Shown here: positions 33,335 through 46,400 of the stretch, in pieces
Layout: every line of letters begins with the position of its first letter
How positions within the stretch are numbered: position 1 is the stretch's first letter
Assembly: GCA_022575985.1 (NCBI GenBank)
Contig: JAKSXM010000237.1
Coordinates: 2,374,501 to 2,438,500, forward strand
DNA from: Anagrus nilaparvatae
Taxonomy: Eukaryota > Arthropoda > Insecta > Hymenoptera > Mymaridae
Reading direction: 5' to 3'
DNA length: 64,000 bases
Notes under the pieces: generated by a model
What the model was told of the DNA's origin: nothing
The model's input: only the letters and a program-made list of their open reading frames with translations
Database searches by the model: none
Translations under genes and position numbers: made by a program

Positions 33335-33618
33335 CACTGAGAAAACTAACATATAAATATTACTATATATTCAAGTAAAAATTACTGTATTTTATAGTAA
33401 TTGGCTACCCTGGTTAACTTTATTGTAATATTTATTATTTAGTATACAGTAAAAATTGCTTGTACTTTAAAGAAATATAACTATAATATAAATTAATAAT
33501 TAATGGATTAATTTAGAATTTTTACTATACGAGGAATATAATTTTTATTTTAATGCAAATTAAAAACATATTAAAAAATAATTTTTATTTTTTTTATTTT
33601 TTGTGGTATATTTATTAT

Positions 33619-33650
<32 letters not shown>

Positions 33651-34232
33651 TTTAATTTTTTTTTTTTTTTTTTTTAAGTCAGTTTGGGGATTTGAACGCG
33701 GGTCCCTTGAGTTGCCGGCTTATCACTTCGTCCACTAGGCCACAGTTGCTTACGCGTGTAAGAATTAAGGTTTGAAAACTATGTTTTGGAAATTACACAC
33801 TTACGCCCCCTGTTTAATAAATAGATATTTTATTCTCACTTTTTTCTTTCTTTATTTAATTTACATCTACACCTTTATTAAACTTTTTTATTTTATTTAT
33901 TTGTTCTATTTTTATTAATACGTGTTTATTTTGTATGATTAGTTTTGTTTTAAAATACCGAAGTACGGATAAATGTGTCTGAACGTATACTAAAATTTAT
34001 TAAAAAAGGGGGGGTAACAAGAAGAGAGAAAAATTACTTTATCTTTGTATTAAAAATTCCTATACGCGTACTAGAATTTTTATAAACATAATTTTTACTA
34101 TATTTTATAGTAAAAACAAAGGCGCGCGCAGTAATGTTTCTTATGTATTATATTATTTTTTCCCTGAATTGACAGGTGGGTAGCGCGTTACTATATAAAA
34201 TATAGTAAAAAATACTATTCTTGTTTTCTCAG
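33335..34232. mobile_element. ~900-bp MITE-like insertion with CTGAGAAAAC ends
   Basis: Left end CACTGAGAAAACTAAC, right end GTTTTCTCAG. Inverted similarity continues for about 65 bp (TATAGTAATTGGCTACCC versus TATAGTAACGCGCTACCC). It splits a reverse-orientation satellite monomer: GATATATTA on the left and AATTTAGCAGAATAT on the right rejoin into the normal repeat. It contains a tRNA-like segment on the minus strand. Confidence 0.65.
33678..33751 (-). ncRNA. tRNA-derived sequence (SINE head or pseudo-tRNA)
   Basis: The minus strand reads GTGGCCTAGTGGACG (A box) and GCGTTCAAATCCCC (B box), 40 bases apart. The T stem and acceptor stem do not pair, so it is not a functional tRNA. It sits inside a MITE-like insertion. 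Confidence 0.55.
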
Positions 34233-34470
34233 AATTTAGCAGAATATACTCCACTTAAATGTTTTCGAATTCCATCGTGTTTTATAGAAATGTAATTTCA
34301 ATTGTTTTTATACAATAATAGCATTAAATTATTAGTATTGAATTTAGCAAAATATACCCAACTTAAATGGTTTCGAATATTTTCCTGTTTTATAGAAATC
34401 TTGTAATTTCAAATATTTTTCTGCAATAATAGCATTGAAATATTAGTATAAAATTTAGCAGAAACTATAT
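34233..34470 (-). repeat. 111-bp satellite, reverse block, continuation
   Basis: Two further monomers in the same orientation as 32505-33334, resuming after the MITE-like insertion. Confidence 0.7.
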
Positions 34471-34479
34471 AATAATAAT

Positions 34480-35098
34480 CCTTTATATATTAAAATGAAA
34501 GATTGCTAAAAATTGAAAAATTTTGATTTCATTACAGATCACATTATAAAGTATTGAATAGATGAAAATCCATAAATTGGTTTTAAAGTAATCTTTAAAT
34601 AAATATCTCCAGGCGATTTTTTTATTTTTAAAAAATATTTAATAGATTCCGAAATATTAATCTCAGAAGTTAGTGGTTGAAAACGTGAAAAATTTTTTTA
34701 TTTTTTCACTAAAACTGATTTTTCTCAGGATCTAAGAGGTCTTTTGAGACGTGCTTTAGTGCAAATTTTTCCTTATAAAAAATGCTATCGATTTGACGTT
34801 CTTTTTTTTTTTAGTCCGAGCTCATGATTCAGAGTTAGAACTGTTTGAAGCCAAAAAAATCAAAATTTAAAAACTCTAAAAGTTGTAACTTTCATCACTT
34901 CATAACTCAAAATCTATATGACCAAAACGATCAAACTAAAGTGCTAAGTATTTGTTAAAACGTTACCTAAAACAAGTTTTTTTGGTTTTTAATTTAACCC
35001 TTTCATTAAAGAGAAATCTCTAGAAAACCAATTTACGTTAAATTACAAAAAAATTTATCATTTAAAAAATTTTTTTAATATCTGAGACAAAATATATA
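34480..35098. repeat. Repeat F, longest copy
   Basis: It holds TTACAGATCACATTATAAAG, AAAAACTGATTTTTCTCAGG, a poly-T with GAGCTCATGATTCAGAGTT, and ACTTCATAACTCAAAATC. An inverted partner lies at 53160-53592. Its first ~90 bp recur at 37345-37420, and its last 47 bp (ATCATTTAAAAAATTTTTTT to ACAAAATATATATA) at 37137-37184. Confidence 0.65.
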
Positions 35099-35260
35099 TA
35101 TGACTAGGACTAGGACCCGCTTCGCGCGTGAGGAGTAGGCATTTATGGGTCGCGCAACGCATTAAAAATTAAATTGTAAAATAAAAAAAATTATTTATAT
35201 TCTATTAATTAAAAAAATCTTTAATTTTATTGTTTTTTACTTCAAATTTTGAATAAATTT

Positions 35261-35395
35261 TTATAATTTATAATATTGATCACCATTGTAATTTTTAATT
35301 ACACCTTGTTTTATTAATATTTGATCTTCAGTTTCTATTTTTATACTTTCTGCGGTTGAAACCCAAAATACAATTTTACCCTCAATAAAAAACAT
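35261..35395 (-). CDS. Unrecognised 44-residue coding-like frame
   Basis: ATG to TAA, starting MFFIEGKIVFWVSTAES and ending GDQYYKL. The composition (balanced charge, Trp, Tyr, Gln) looks more protein-like than the surrounding AT-driven frames. It may be an exon of a degenerate gene carried by the insertion, together with the block at 35618-35775. No family is recognised. Confidence 0.28.
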   Translation of the reverse strand: MFFIEGKIVFWVSTAESIKIETEDQILIKQGVIKNYNGDQYYKL

Positions 35396-35617
35396 TATAA
35401 ATTATACATTAACTTTAAAAAAGTTAAATATTATTAATATTTACATTGGTTTTTGTTTCATCTGTTATTAATATTTCAGGTTTTTTACCACTACTTCTAT
35501 CCAAATTTACCTTTATCTTTAATTAAATTCGAAATAATTTAGTAGTTTGATTAATTACTTATATATAAAAAAAAAAATCTTAATGATATTTATAGTTCCT
35601 TTTTTTTGTGTGTGCTA

Positions 35618-35775
35618 TACCTGTATTATAACATAAAATTTATCACAGACATCATCTAAAGCTATACATCTTTTTATATTTTGCAAACACTCAATAGCAT
35701 TAAAACTAAATAATATTGATTTTTTATAAGAAAATCCATGTTCTTTAGAAATGAAAATATATATAATACAATAAA
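35618..35775 (-). CDS. Unrecognised coding-like exon candidate
   Basis: Open on the minus strand without an ATG in frame: SKEHGFSYKKSILFSFN, then CIALDDVCDKFYVIIQ. It ends at CAG|GTATAG, which could be a donor. A later fragment (about 35430-35500) reads SSGKKPEILITDETKTN in frame. Family unknown. Confidence 0.25.
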
Positions 35776-35869
35776 AAATTTAAAAAAAAAATAAAAAATA
35801 TTTATACGTCTGAAATGTTATTCATACGTATGAACTGTTTAACTTAGAAACCGTTACTACGAGTAGTAA

Positions 35870-36330
35870 TCCATAGCGACCGTTTCAGTAGCAATCGTTT
35901 TTATGGTTACTATTTCCATAACAACCGTTTCCATAGCAACGGTTGCTATGGGAATGATAACCAATTATAACCAATAACCAATTACAAATTCCATAACAAC
36001 CGTTTCCATGGTTACTGTTTCCATAGCAACCGTTGCTATGGTTACAATTTCTATAGCAACCGTTAGCATGGTAACCGTCTCCATAGCAACCATTATTACC
36101 GTTTCCATAGCAACCGTTGCCATGGTTACCATTCCCATAAGACCTGTTACCATAGTTACTGTTTCTATAGCAACCGTTGCTATGGTTACAATTTCAATAA
36201 CAACCGTTAGCATGGTTACCGTCTCCATAGCAACCGTTATTACCGTTTCCATAGCAACCGTTGCCATGGTTACCAGTCTCATAACACCTGTTACCATGGT
36301 TACTGTTTCTATAGCAACCGTTATTATAAG
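35870..36330. repeat. Minisatellite of X-box-like palindromes
   Basis: About twenty half-sites of the type CCATAGCAAC or CCATGGTTAC repeat in alternating orientation. Many join as GTTGCCATGGTTAC or GTTGCTATGGTTAC. These resemble the palindromic RFX (X-box) consensus GTNRCCATGGYAAC. A longer period of 144 bp is visible: GTTACTGTTTC occurs at 36011, 36155 and 36299. Long frames on both strands (36008-36355 +, 35965-36297 -) are by-products. Confidence 0.8.
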
Positions 36331-36332
36331 TG

Positions 36333-36469
36333 GTGATCACGTGATAAACACGTAGTTATCACGTGATATTCACGTGGTGATCACGTGATAACCATATAGT
36401 GATCACGTGATATACACGTGGTGATCACGTGATAATCATATAGTGATCACGTGATAACCACGTGGTAAC
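36333..36469. repeat. Array of nine CACGTG palindromes
   Basis: CACGTG occurs at 36338, 36360, 36371, 36382, 36404, 36415, 36426, 36448 and 36459. Spacings are multiples of 11 (22, 11, 11, 22, 11, 11, 22, 11). Most sit in GATCACGTGAT, an E-box/CLEAR-like site for bHLH-zip factors. It directly follows the X-box-like array. Confidence 0.8.
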
Positions 36470-36500
36470 CTGCCTACAGCGGCGATTATATATTTATAGT

Positions 36501-37330
36501 ATAGGTAGATATATTATTTTATATTACAATAATTACATATTGAAAATTTTCTAACTTTTATCAAGTTGTGAACAATCAATATGACTTTTGCAATAAAAGA
36601 TTTATTTTGAAAATTTTTATTATTTCATCTTTAAGAGAGAGACGAATAAAATTTTATGAACTTTTCATATATAAAACAAAGTAAAATATACATTCGAAAT
36701 TTATAAATTTTTGGACAATCAATTTGACTTTTGCAATAAAATATTTTTTTTTTTTAATATTTTCATAAACGGAACAAAATAAAATATACATTGGCAATTT
36801 ATAAAGTTGTGAAAAATTATTAAAATTATTAACAATTTATAGAGTTATGAACAATCAATATGACTTTTGCAATAAAATATTTTTGTTGGAAAATTTTTGT
36901 TATTTCATATTTAAGACAAACGAATGAAATTTTATGATATTTTCATAGAAAAAACTAAATAAAATAAACATTTACAATTTTTAAAGTTATGAGCAATCAA
37001 TATAACTTTTGCAATAAAATATTTATTTAAGAAAATTCTTTACTTCATGTTTAAAACAGGCAGATGAAATTTTAGGAAACTTTCATAAAGTTTTGGATAA
37101 TCAATATGACTTTTGCAATAAAATATTTTTTTCTAATTTATCATTTAAAAAATTTTTTTAATATCTGAGACAAAATATATATATTATTATATTATTTTAT
37201 ACTACAATAATTATATATTGAAAATTTTTAAACTTTTATCAAGTTGTGAACAATCAATATGACTTTTGCAATAAAATATTTTTTTGTGGAAATTTTTATT
37301 GTCTCAAATTTAAGACAAATAAATGATATT
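36501..37330. repeat. ~140-bp tandem repeat
   Basis: The phrase ACAATCAATATGACTTTTGC, or a close variant, recurs at about 36570, 36713, 36849, 36991, 37095 and 37248. Most units contain TTTCATATTTAAGACAAACG and ATAAAACAAA. It is related in phrase to the 167-bp repeat at 62060-62910. Confidence 0.7.
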
Positions 37331-37482
37331 TTAAAATATCCTATATATATTAAAATAAAAGATTGCAAAAAATTTTTATTTTATTACAGATCACATTATG
37401 AAATATTGAATGGATAAAAATTAAATAAAAATCAAACAGCCGACCTAACAGGAATTTATACTTTTTGAAATATTTATAATAT

Positions 37483-40400
37483 TTGAAAACATTTAAGTGG
37501 GGTATATTTTGCTAAATTCAATACGAATATTTCAATGCTATCATTGCATAAAAATATTTTACATTACAAAATTTCTATAAAAGAGGTTAATATTTGAAAA
37601 CATTTAAGTGGGGTATATTTTAATAAATTCAATACTAATAATTCAATGCTATTATTGCATAAAAAAAATTAAAATTACAACATTTCTATTAAACAGGACA
37701 GTATTCGAAAACATTTAAGTGGGGTATATTTTGCTAAATTCAGTACTAATAATTCAATGCTATTATTGCATAAAATCTATTAAAATTACAACATTTCTAT
37801 AAAACAGAACAGTATTCGTAAACATTTAAGTGGGGCATATTCTGCTAAATTGAATACTAATAATTCACCATTATTGCATAAAAACAATTGAAATAACAAC
37901 ATTTCTATAAAACAGGACAGTATTCGAAAACATTTAAGTGGGGTATATTTTGCTAAATTCTATACTAATATTTCAATGCTATCATTGCATAAAAATCATT
38001 AAAATTACAACATTTCTATAAAACAGGACAGTATTCGAGAACATTTAAGTGGGGAATATACTGCTAAATTGAATACTAATAATTCACCATTATTGCATAA
38101 AAACAATTGAAATAACAACATTTCTATAAAACAGGACAGTATTCGAAAACATTTAAGTGGGGTATATTTTGCTAAATTCTATACTAATATTTCATTGCTA
38201 TCATTGCATAAAAATATTTCACATTACAAAATTTCTATAAAAGAGGTCAATATTTGAAAACATTTAAGTGGGGTATATTTTAATAAATCCAATACTAATA
38301 ATTCAATGCTATTATTGCATAAAATCCATTAAAATTACAACATTTCTATAAAACAGGACAGTATTCGAAAACATTTAAGTGGGGCATATTCTGCTAAATT
38401 GAATACTAATAATTCACCATTATTGCATAAAAACAATTGAAATAACAACATTTCTATAAAACAGGACAGTATTCGAAAACATTTAAGTGGGGTATATTTT
38501 GCTAAATTCAATACTAATATTTCAATGCTATTATTGCATAAAAACAATTTAAATTACAAAATTTCTAAAAAAAAGGACAGGTATTCGAAAACATTTAGGT
38601 GGGGAATATTCTGCTAAATTCAATACTAATATTTCAATGCTATCATTGCATAAAAATCATTAAAATTACAACATTTCTATAAAACAGGACAGTATTCGAG
38701 AACATTTAAGTGATAATATTCTGCTAAATTCAATACTAATATTTCAATGCTATCATGGCATAAAAATTATTGAAATTACAACTTTTCTATAAAACAGGAA
38801 AGTATTCGAGAACATTTAAGTGGGGAATATTCTGCTAAATTGAATACTAATAATTCACCATTATTGCATAAAAACAATTGAAATAACAACATTTCTATAA
38901 AACAGGACAGTATTCGAAAACATTTAAGTGGGGTATATTTTGCTAAATTCTATACTAATATTTCAATGCTATCATTGCATAAAAATATTTCACATTACAA
39001 AATTTCTATAAAAGAGGTTAATATTTGAAAACATTTAAGTGGGGTATATTTTAATAAATCCAATACTAATAATTCAATGCTATTATTGCATAAAATCCAT
39101 TAAAATTACAACATTTCTATAAAACAGGACAGTATTCGAAAACATTTAAGTGGGGTATATTTTGCTAAATTCGATACTAATATTTCAATGCTATTATTGC
39201 ATAAAAACAATTGAAATTACAAAATTTCTAAAAAAAAGGACAGGTATTCGAAAACATTTAGGTGGGGAATATTCTGCTAAATTCAATACTAATATTTCAA
39301 TGCTATCATTGCATAAAAATCATTAAAATTACAACATTTCTATAAAACAGGACAGTATTCGAGAACATTTAAGTGGGGAATATTCTGCTAAATTCAATAC
39401 TAATATTTCAATGCTATCATGGCATAAAAATGATTGAAATTACAACTTTTCTATAAAACAGGAAAGTATTCGAGAACATTTAAGTGGGGAATATTCTGCT
39501 AAATTGAATACTAATAATTCACCATTATTGCATAAAAACAATTGAAATAACAACATTTCTATAAAACAGGACAGTATTCGAAAACATTTAAGTGGGGTAT
39601 ATTTTGCTAAATTCTATACTAATATTTCAATGCTATCATTGCATAAAAATATTCACATTACAAAATTTCTATAAAAGAGGTTAATATTTGAAAACATTTA
39701 AGTGGGGTATATTTTAATAAATCCAATACTAATAATTCAATGCTATTATTGCATAAAATCCATTAAAATTACAACATTTCTATAAAACAGGACAGTATTC
39801 GAAAACATTTAAGTGGGGTATATTTTGTTAAATTCAATACTAATATTTCAATGCTATTAATGCATAAAAACAATTGAAATTACAAAATTTCTAAAAAAAA
39901 GGAAAGGTATTCGAAAACATTTAGGTGGGGAATATTCTGCTAAATTCAATACTAATATTTCAATGCTATCATTGCATAAAAATCATTAAAATTACAACAT
40001 TTCTATAAAACAGGAAAGTATTCGAGAACATTTAAGTGGGGAATATTCTGCTAAATTCAATACTAATATTTCAATGCTATCATGGCATAAAAATTATTGA
40101 AATTACAACTTTTCTATAAAACAGGATAGTATTCGAGAACATTTAAGTGGGGAATATTCTGCTAAATTGAATACTAATAATTCACCATTATTGCATAAAA
40201 ACAATTGAAATAACAACATTTCTAAAAAACAGGACAGTATTCGAAAACATTTAAGTGGGGTATATTTTGCTAAATTCTATACTAATATTTCAATGCTATC
40301 ATTGCATAAAAATATTTCACATTACAAAATTTCTATAAAAGAGGTTAATATTTGAAAACATTTAAGTGGGGTATATTTTAATAAATCCAATACTAATAAT

Positions 40401-43400
40401 TCAATGCTATTATTGCATAAAATCCATTAAAATTACAACATTTCTATAAAACAGGACAGTATTCGAAAACATTTAAGTGGGGTATATTTTGCTAAATTCA
40501 ATACTAATATTTCAATGCTATTATTGCATAAAAACAATTGAAATTACAAAATTTCTAAAAAAAAGGACAGGTATTCGAAAACATTTAGGTGGGGAATATT
40601 CTGCTAAATTCAATACTAATATTTCAATGCTATCATTGCATAAAAATCATTAAAATTACAACATTTCTATAAAACAGGACAGTATTCGAGAACATTTAAG
40701 TGGGGAATATTCTGCTAAATTCAATACTAATATTTCAATGCTATCATGGCATAAAAATGATTGAAATTACAACTTTTCTATAAAACAGGAAAGTATTCGA
40801 GAACATTTAAGTGGGGAATATTCTGCTAAATTGAATACTAATAATTCACCATTATTGCATAAAAACAATTGAAATAACAACATTTCTATAAAACAGGACA
40901 GTATTCGAAAACATTTAAGTGGGGAATATACTGCTAAATTGAATACTAATAATTCACCATTATTGCATAAAAACAATTGAAATAACAACATTTCTATAAA
41001 ACAGGACAGTATTCGAAAACATTTAAGTGGGGTATATTTTGCTAAATTCTATACTAATATTTCATTGCTATCATTGCATAAAAATATTTCACATTACAAA
41101 ATTTCTATAAAAGAGGTCAATATTTGAAAACATTTAAGTGGGGTATATTTTAATAAATCCAATACTAATAATTCAATGCTATTATTGCATAAAATCCATT
41201 AAAATTACAACATTTCTATAAAACAGGACAGTATTCGAAAACATTTAAGTGGGGCATATTCTGCTAAATTGAATACTAATAATTCACCATTATTGCATAA
41301 AAACAATTGAAATAACAACATTTCTATAAAACAGGACAGTATTCGAAAACATTTAAGTGGGGTATATTTTGCTAAATTCAATACTAATATTTCAATGCTA
41401 TTATTGCATAAAAACAATTTAAATTACAAAATTTCTATAAAACAGGAAAGTATTCGAGAACATTTAAGTGGGGAATATTCTGCTAAATTGAATACTAATA
41501 ATTCACCATTATTGCATAAAAATCATTAAAATTACAACATTTCTATAAAACAGGACAGTATTCGAGAACATTTAAGTGGGGAATATACTGCTAAATTGAA
41601 TACTAATAATTCACCATTATTGCATAAAAACAATTGAAATAACAACATTTCTATAAAACAGGACAGTATTCGAAAACATTTAAGTGGGGTATATTTTGCT
41701 AAATTCTATACTAATATTTCATTGCTATCATTGCATAAAAATATTTCACATTACAAAATTTCTATAAAAGAGGTCAATATTTGAAAACATTTAAGTGGGG
41801 TATATTTTAATAAATCCAATACTAATAATTCAATGCTATTATTGCATAAAATCCATTAAAATTACAACATTTCTATAAAACAGGACAGTATTCGAAAACA
41901 TTTAAGTGGGGCATATTCTGCTAAATTGAATACTAATAATTCACCATTATTGCATAAAAACAATTGAAATAACAACATTTCTATAAAACAGGACAGTATT
42001 CGAAAACATTTAAGTGGGGTATATTTTGCTAAATTCAATACTAATATTTCAATGCTATTATTGCATAAAAACAATTTAAATTACAAAATTTCTAAAAAAA
42101 AGGACAGGTATTCGAAAACATTTAGGTGGGGAATATTCTGCTAAATTCAATACTAATATTTCAATGCTATCATTGCATAAAAATCATTAAAATTACAACA
42201 TTTCTATAAAACAGGACAGTATTCGAGAACATTTAAGTGATAATATTCTGCTAAATTCAATACTAATATTTCAATGCTATCATGGCATAAAAATTATTGA
42301 AATTACAACTTTTCTATAAAACAGGAAAGTATTCGAGAACATTTAAGTGGGGAATATTCTGCTAAATTGAATACTAATAATTCACCATTATTGCATAAAA
42401 ACAATTGAAATAACAACATTTCTATAAAACAGGACAGTATTCGAAAACATTTAAGTGGGGTATATTTTGCTAAATTCTATACTAATATTTCAATGCTATC
42501 ATTGCATAAAAATATTTCACATTACAAAATTTCTATAAAAGAGGTTAATATTTGAAAACATTTAAGTGGGGTATATTTTAATAAATCCAATACTAATAAT
42601 TCAATGCTATTATTGCATAAAATCCATTAAAATTACAACATTTCTATAAAACAGGACAGTATTCGAAAACATTTAAGTGGGGTATATTTTGCTAAATTCA
42701 ATACTAATATTTCAATGCTATTATTGCATAAAAACAATTGAAATTACAAAATTTCTAAAAAAAAGGACAGGTATTCGAAAACATTTAGGTGGGGAATATT
42801 CTGCTAAATTCAATACTAATATTTCAATGCTATCATTGCATAAAAATCATTAAAATTACAACATTTCTATAAAACAGGACAGTATTCGAGAACATTTAAG
42901 TGGGGAATATTCTGCTAAATTCAATACTAATATTTCAATGCTATCATGGCATAAAAATGATTGAAATTACAACTTTTCTATAAAACAGGAAAGTATTCGA
43001 GAACATTTAAGTGGGGAATATTCTGCTAAATTGAATACTAATAATTCACCATTATTGCATAAAAACAATTGAAATAACAACATTTCTATAAAACAGGACA
43101 GTATTCGAAAACATTTAAGTGGGGTATATTTTGCTAAATTCTATACTAATATTTCAATGCTATCATTGCATAAAAATATTCACATTACAAAATTTCTATA
43201 AAAGAGGTTAATATTTGAAAACATTTAAGTGGGGTATATTTTAATAAATCCAATACTAATAATTCAATGCTATTATTGCATAAAATCCATTAAAATTACA
43301 ACATTTCTATAAAACAGGACAGTATTCGAAAACATTTAAGTGGGGTATATTTTGTTAAATTCAATACTAATATTTCAATGCTATTATTGCATAAAAACAA

Positions 43401-46400
43401 TTGAAATTACAAAATTCCAAAAAAAAAGGAAAGGTATTCGAAAACATTTAGGTGGGGAATATTCTGCTAAATTCAATACTAATATTTCAATGCTATCATT
43501 GCATAAAAATCATTAAAATTACAACATTTCTATAAAACAGGAAAGTATTCGAGAACATTTAAGTGGGGAATATTCTGCTAAATTCAATACTAATATTTCA
43601 ATGCTATCATGGCATAAAAATTATTGAAATTACAACTTTTCTATAAAACAGGATAGTATTCGAGAACATTTAAGTGGGGAATATTCTGCTGAATTGAATA
43701 CTAATAATTCACCATTATTGCATAAAAACAATTGAAATAACAACATTTCTAAAAAACAGGACAGTATTCGAAAACATTTAAGTGGGGTATATTTTGCTAA
43801 ATTCTATACTAATATTTCAATGCTATCATTGCATAAAAATATTTCACATTACAAAATTTCTATAAAAGAGGTTAATATTTGAAAACATTTAAGTGGGGTA
43901 TATTTTAATAAATCCAATACTAATAATTCAATGCTATTATTGCATAAAATCCATTAAAATTACAACATTTCTATAAAACAGGACAGTATTCGAAAACATT
44001 TAAGTGGGGTATATTTTGCTAAATTCAATACTAATATTTCAATGCTATTATTGCATAAAAACAATTGAAATTACAAAATTTCTAAAAAAAAGGACAGGTA
44101 TTCGAAAACATTTAGGTGGGGAATATTCTGCTAAATTCAATACTAATATTTCAATGCTATCATTGCATAAAAATCATTAAAATTCAATACTAATATTTCA
44201 ATGCTATCATTGCATAAAAATCATTAAAATTACAACATTTCTATAAAACAGGACAGTATTCGAGAACATTTAAGTGGGGAATATTCTGCTAAATTCAATA
44301 CTAATATTTCAATGCTATCATGGCATAAAAATGATTGAAATTACAACTTTTCTATAAAACAGGAAAGTATTCGAGAACATTTAAGTGGGGAATATTCTGC
44401 TAAATTGAATACTAATAATTCACCATTATTGCATAAAAACAATTGAAATAACAACATTTCTATAAAACAGGACAGTATTCGAAAACATTTAAGTGGGGTA
44501 TATTTTGCTAAATTCTATACTAATATTTTAATGCTATCATTGCATAAAAATATTCACATTACAAAATTTCTATAAAAGAGGTTAATATTTGAAAACATTT
44601 AAGTGGGGTATATTTTAATAAATCCAATACTAATAATTCAATGCTATTATTGCATAAAATCCATTAAAATTACAACATTTCTATAAAACAGGACAGTATT
44701 CGAAAACATTTAAGTGGGGTATATTTTGTTAAATTCAATACTAATATTTCAATGCTATTATTGCATAAAAACAATTGAAATTACAAAATTTCTAAAAAAA
44801 AGGAAAGGTATTCGAAAACATTTAGGTGGGGAATATTCTGCTAAATTCAATACTAATATTTCAATGCTATCATTGCATAAAAATCATTAAAATTACAACA
44901 TTTCTATAAAACAGGAAAGTATTCGAGAACATTTAAGTGGGGAATATTCTGCTAAATTCAATACTAATATTTCAATGCTATCATGGCATAAAAATTATTG
45001 AAATTACAACTTTTCTATAAAACAGGAAAGTATTCGAGAACATTTAAGTGGGGAATATTCTGCTAAATTGAATACTAATAATTCACCATTATTGCATAAA
45101 AACAATTGAAATAACAACATTTCTAAAAAACAGGACAGTATTCGAAAACATTTAAGTGGGGTATATTTTGCTAAATTCTATACTAATATTTCAATGCTAT
45201 CATTGCATAAAAATATTTCACATTACAAAATTTCTATAAAAGAGGTTAATATTTGAAAACATTTAAGTGGGGTATATTTTAATAAATCCAATACTAATAA
45301 TTCAATGCTATTATTGCATAAAATCCATTAAAATTACAACATTTCTATAAAACAGGACAGTATTCGAAAACATTTAAGTGGGGTATATTTTGCTAAATTC
45401 AATACTAATATTTCAATGCTATTATTGCATAAAAACAATTGAAATTACAAAATTTCTAAAAAAAAGGACAGGTATTCGAAAACATTTAGGTGGGGAATAT
45501 TCTGCTAAATTCAATACTAATATTTCAATGCTATCATTGCATAAAAATCATTAAAATTACAACATTTCTATAAAACAGGACAGTATTCGAGAACATTTAA
45601 GTGGGGAATATTCTGCTAAATTCAATACTAATATTTCAATGCTATCATGGCATAAAAATTATTGAAATTACAACTTTTCTATAAAACAGGAAAGTATTCG
45701 AGAACATTTAAGTGGGGAATATTCTGCTAAATTGAATACTAATAATTCACCATTATTGCATAAAAACAATTGAAATAACAACATTTCTAAAAAACAGGAC
45801 AGTATTCGAAAACATTTAAGTGGGGTATATTTTGCTAAATTCTATACTAATATTTCAATGCTATCATTGCATAAAAATATTTCACATTACAAAATTTCTA
45901 TAAAAGAGGTTAATATTTGAAAACATTTAAGTGGGGTATATTTTAATAAATCCAATACTAATAATTCAATGCTATTATTGCATAAAATCCATTAAAATTA
46001 CAACATTTCTATAAAACAGGACAGTATTCGAAAACATTTAAGTGGGGTATATTTTGTTAAATTCAATACTAATATTTCAATGCTATTATTGCATAAAAAC
46101 AATTGAAATTACAAAATTTCTAAAAAAAAGGACAGGTATTCGAAAACATTTATGTGGGGAATATTCTGCTAAATTCAATACTAATATTTCAATGCTATCA
46201 TTGCATAAAAATCATTAAAATTACAACATTTCTATAAAACAGGACAGTATTCGAGAACATTTAAGTGGGGAATATTCTGCTAAATTCAATACTAATATTT
46301 CAATGCTATCATGGCATAAAAATTATTGAAATTACAACATTTCTATAAAAAAGGATAGTATTTGAGAACATTTAAGTGGGGAATATTTTGCTAAATTCAA

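Larger units (their letters stand above)
35099..36500. mobile_element. ~1.4-kb insertion with empty site at 37184
   Basis: Left flank CTGAGACAAAATATATATA and right flank TTATTTTATATTACAATAAT are contiguous at 37165-37215. The inserted block begins TGACTAGGACTAGGACCCGC and ends near GCGGCGATTATATATTTATA. It contains coding-like exons on the minus strand and two palindrome arrays. No inverted ends were found; the superfamily is unknown (Helitron-like or other). Confidence 0.5.

Noticed and set aside
33678..33751. Functional tRNA gene
   Set aside because: The T stem and acceptor stem do not pair; more like a SINE head or pseudo-tRNA.
35965..36355. Two overlapping 110-115-codon frames on opposite strands
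   Set aside because: They are periodic (VTVSIATVAM and MVTMATVAMETV) because the underlying minisatellite has a period divisible by three. No independent coding signal.
38335..42074. Identical 70-codon minus-strand frames repeated at 38335, 41205 and 41862
   Set aside because: They recur exactly with the satellite period and have no start context or domain; by-products of the array.
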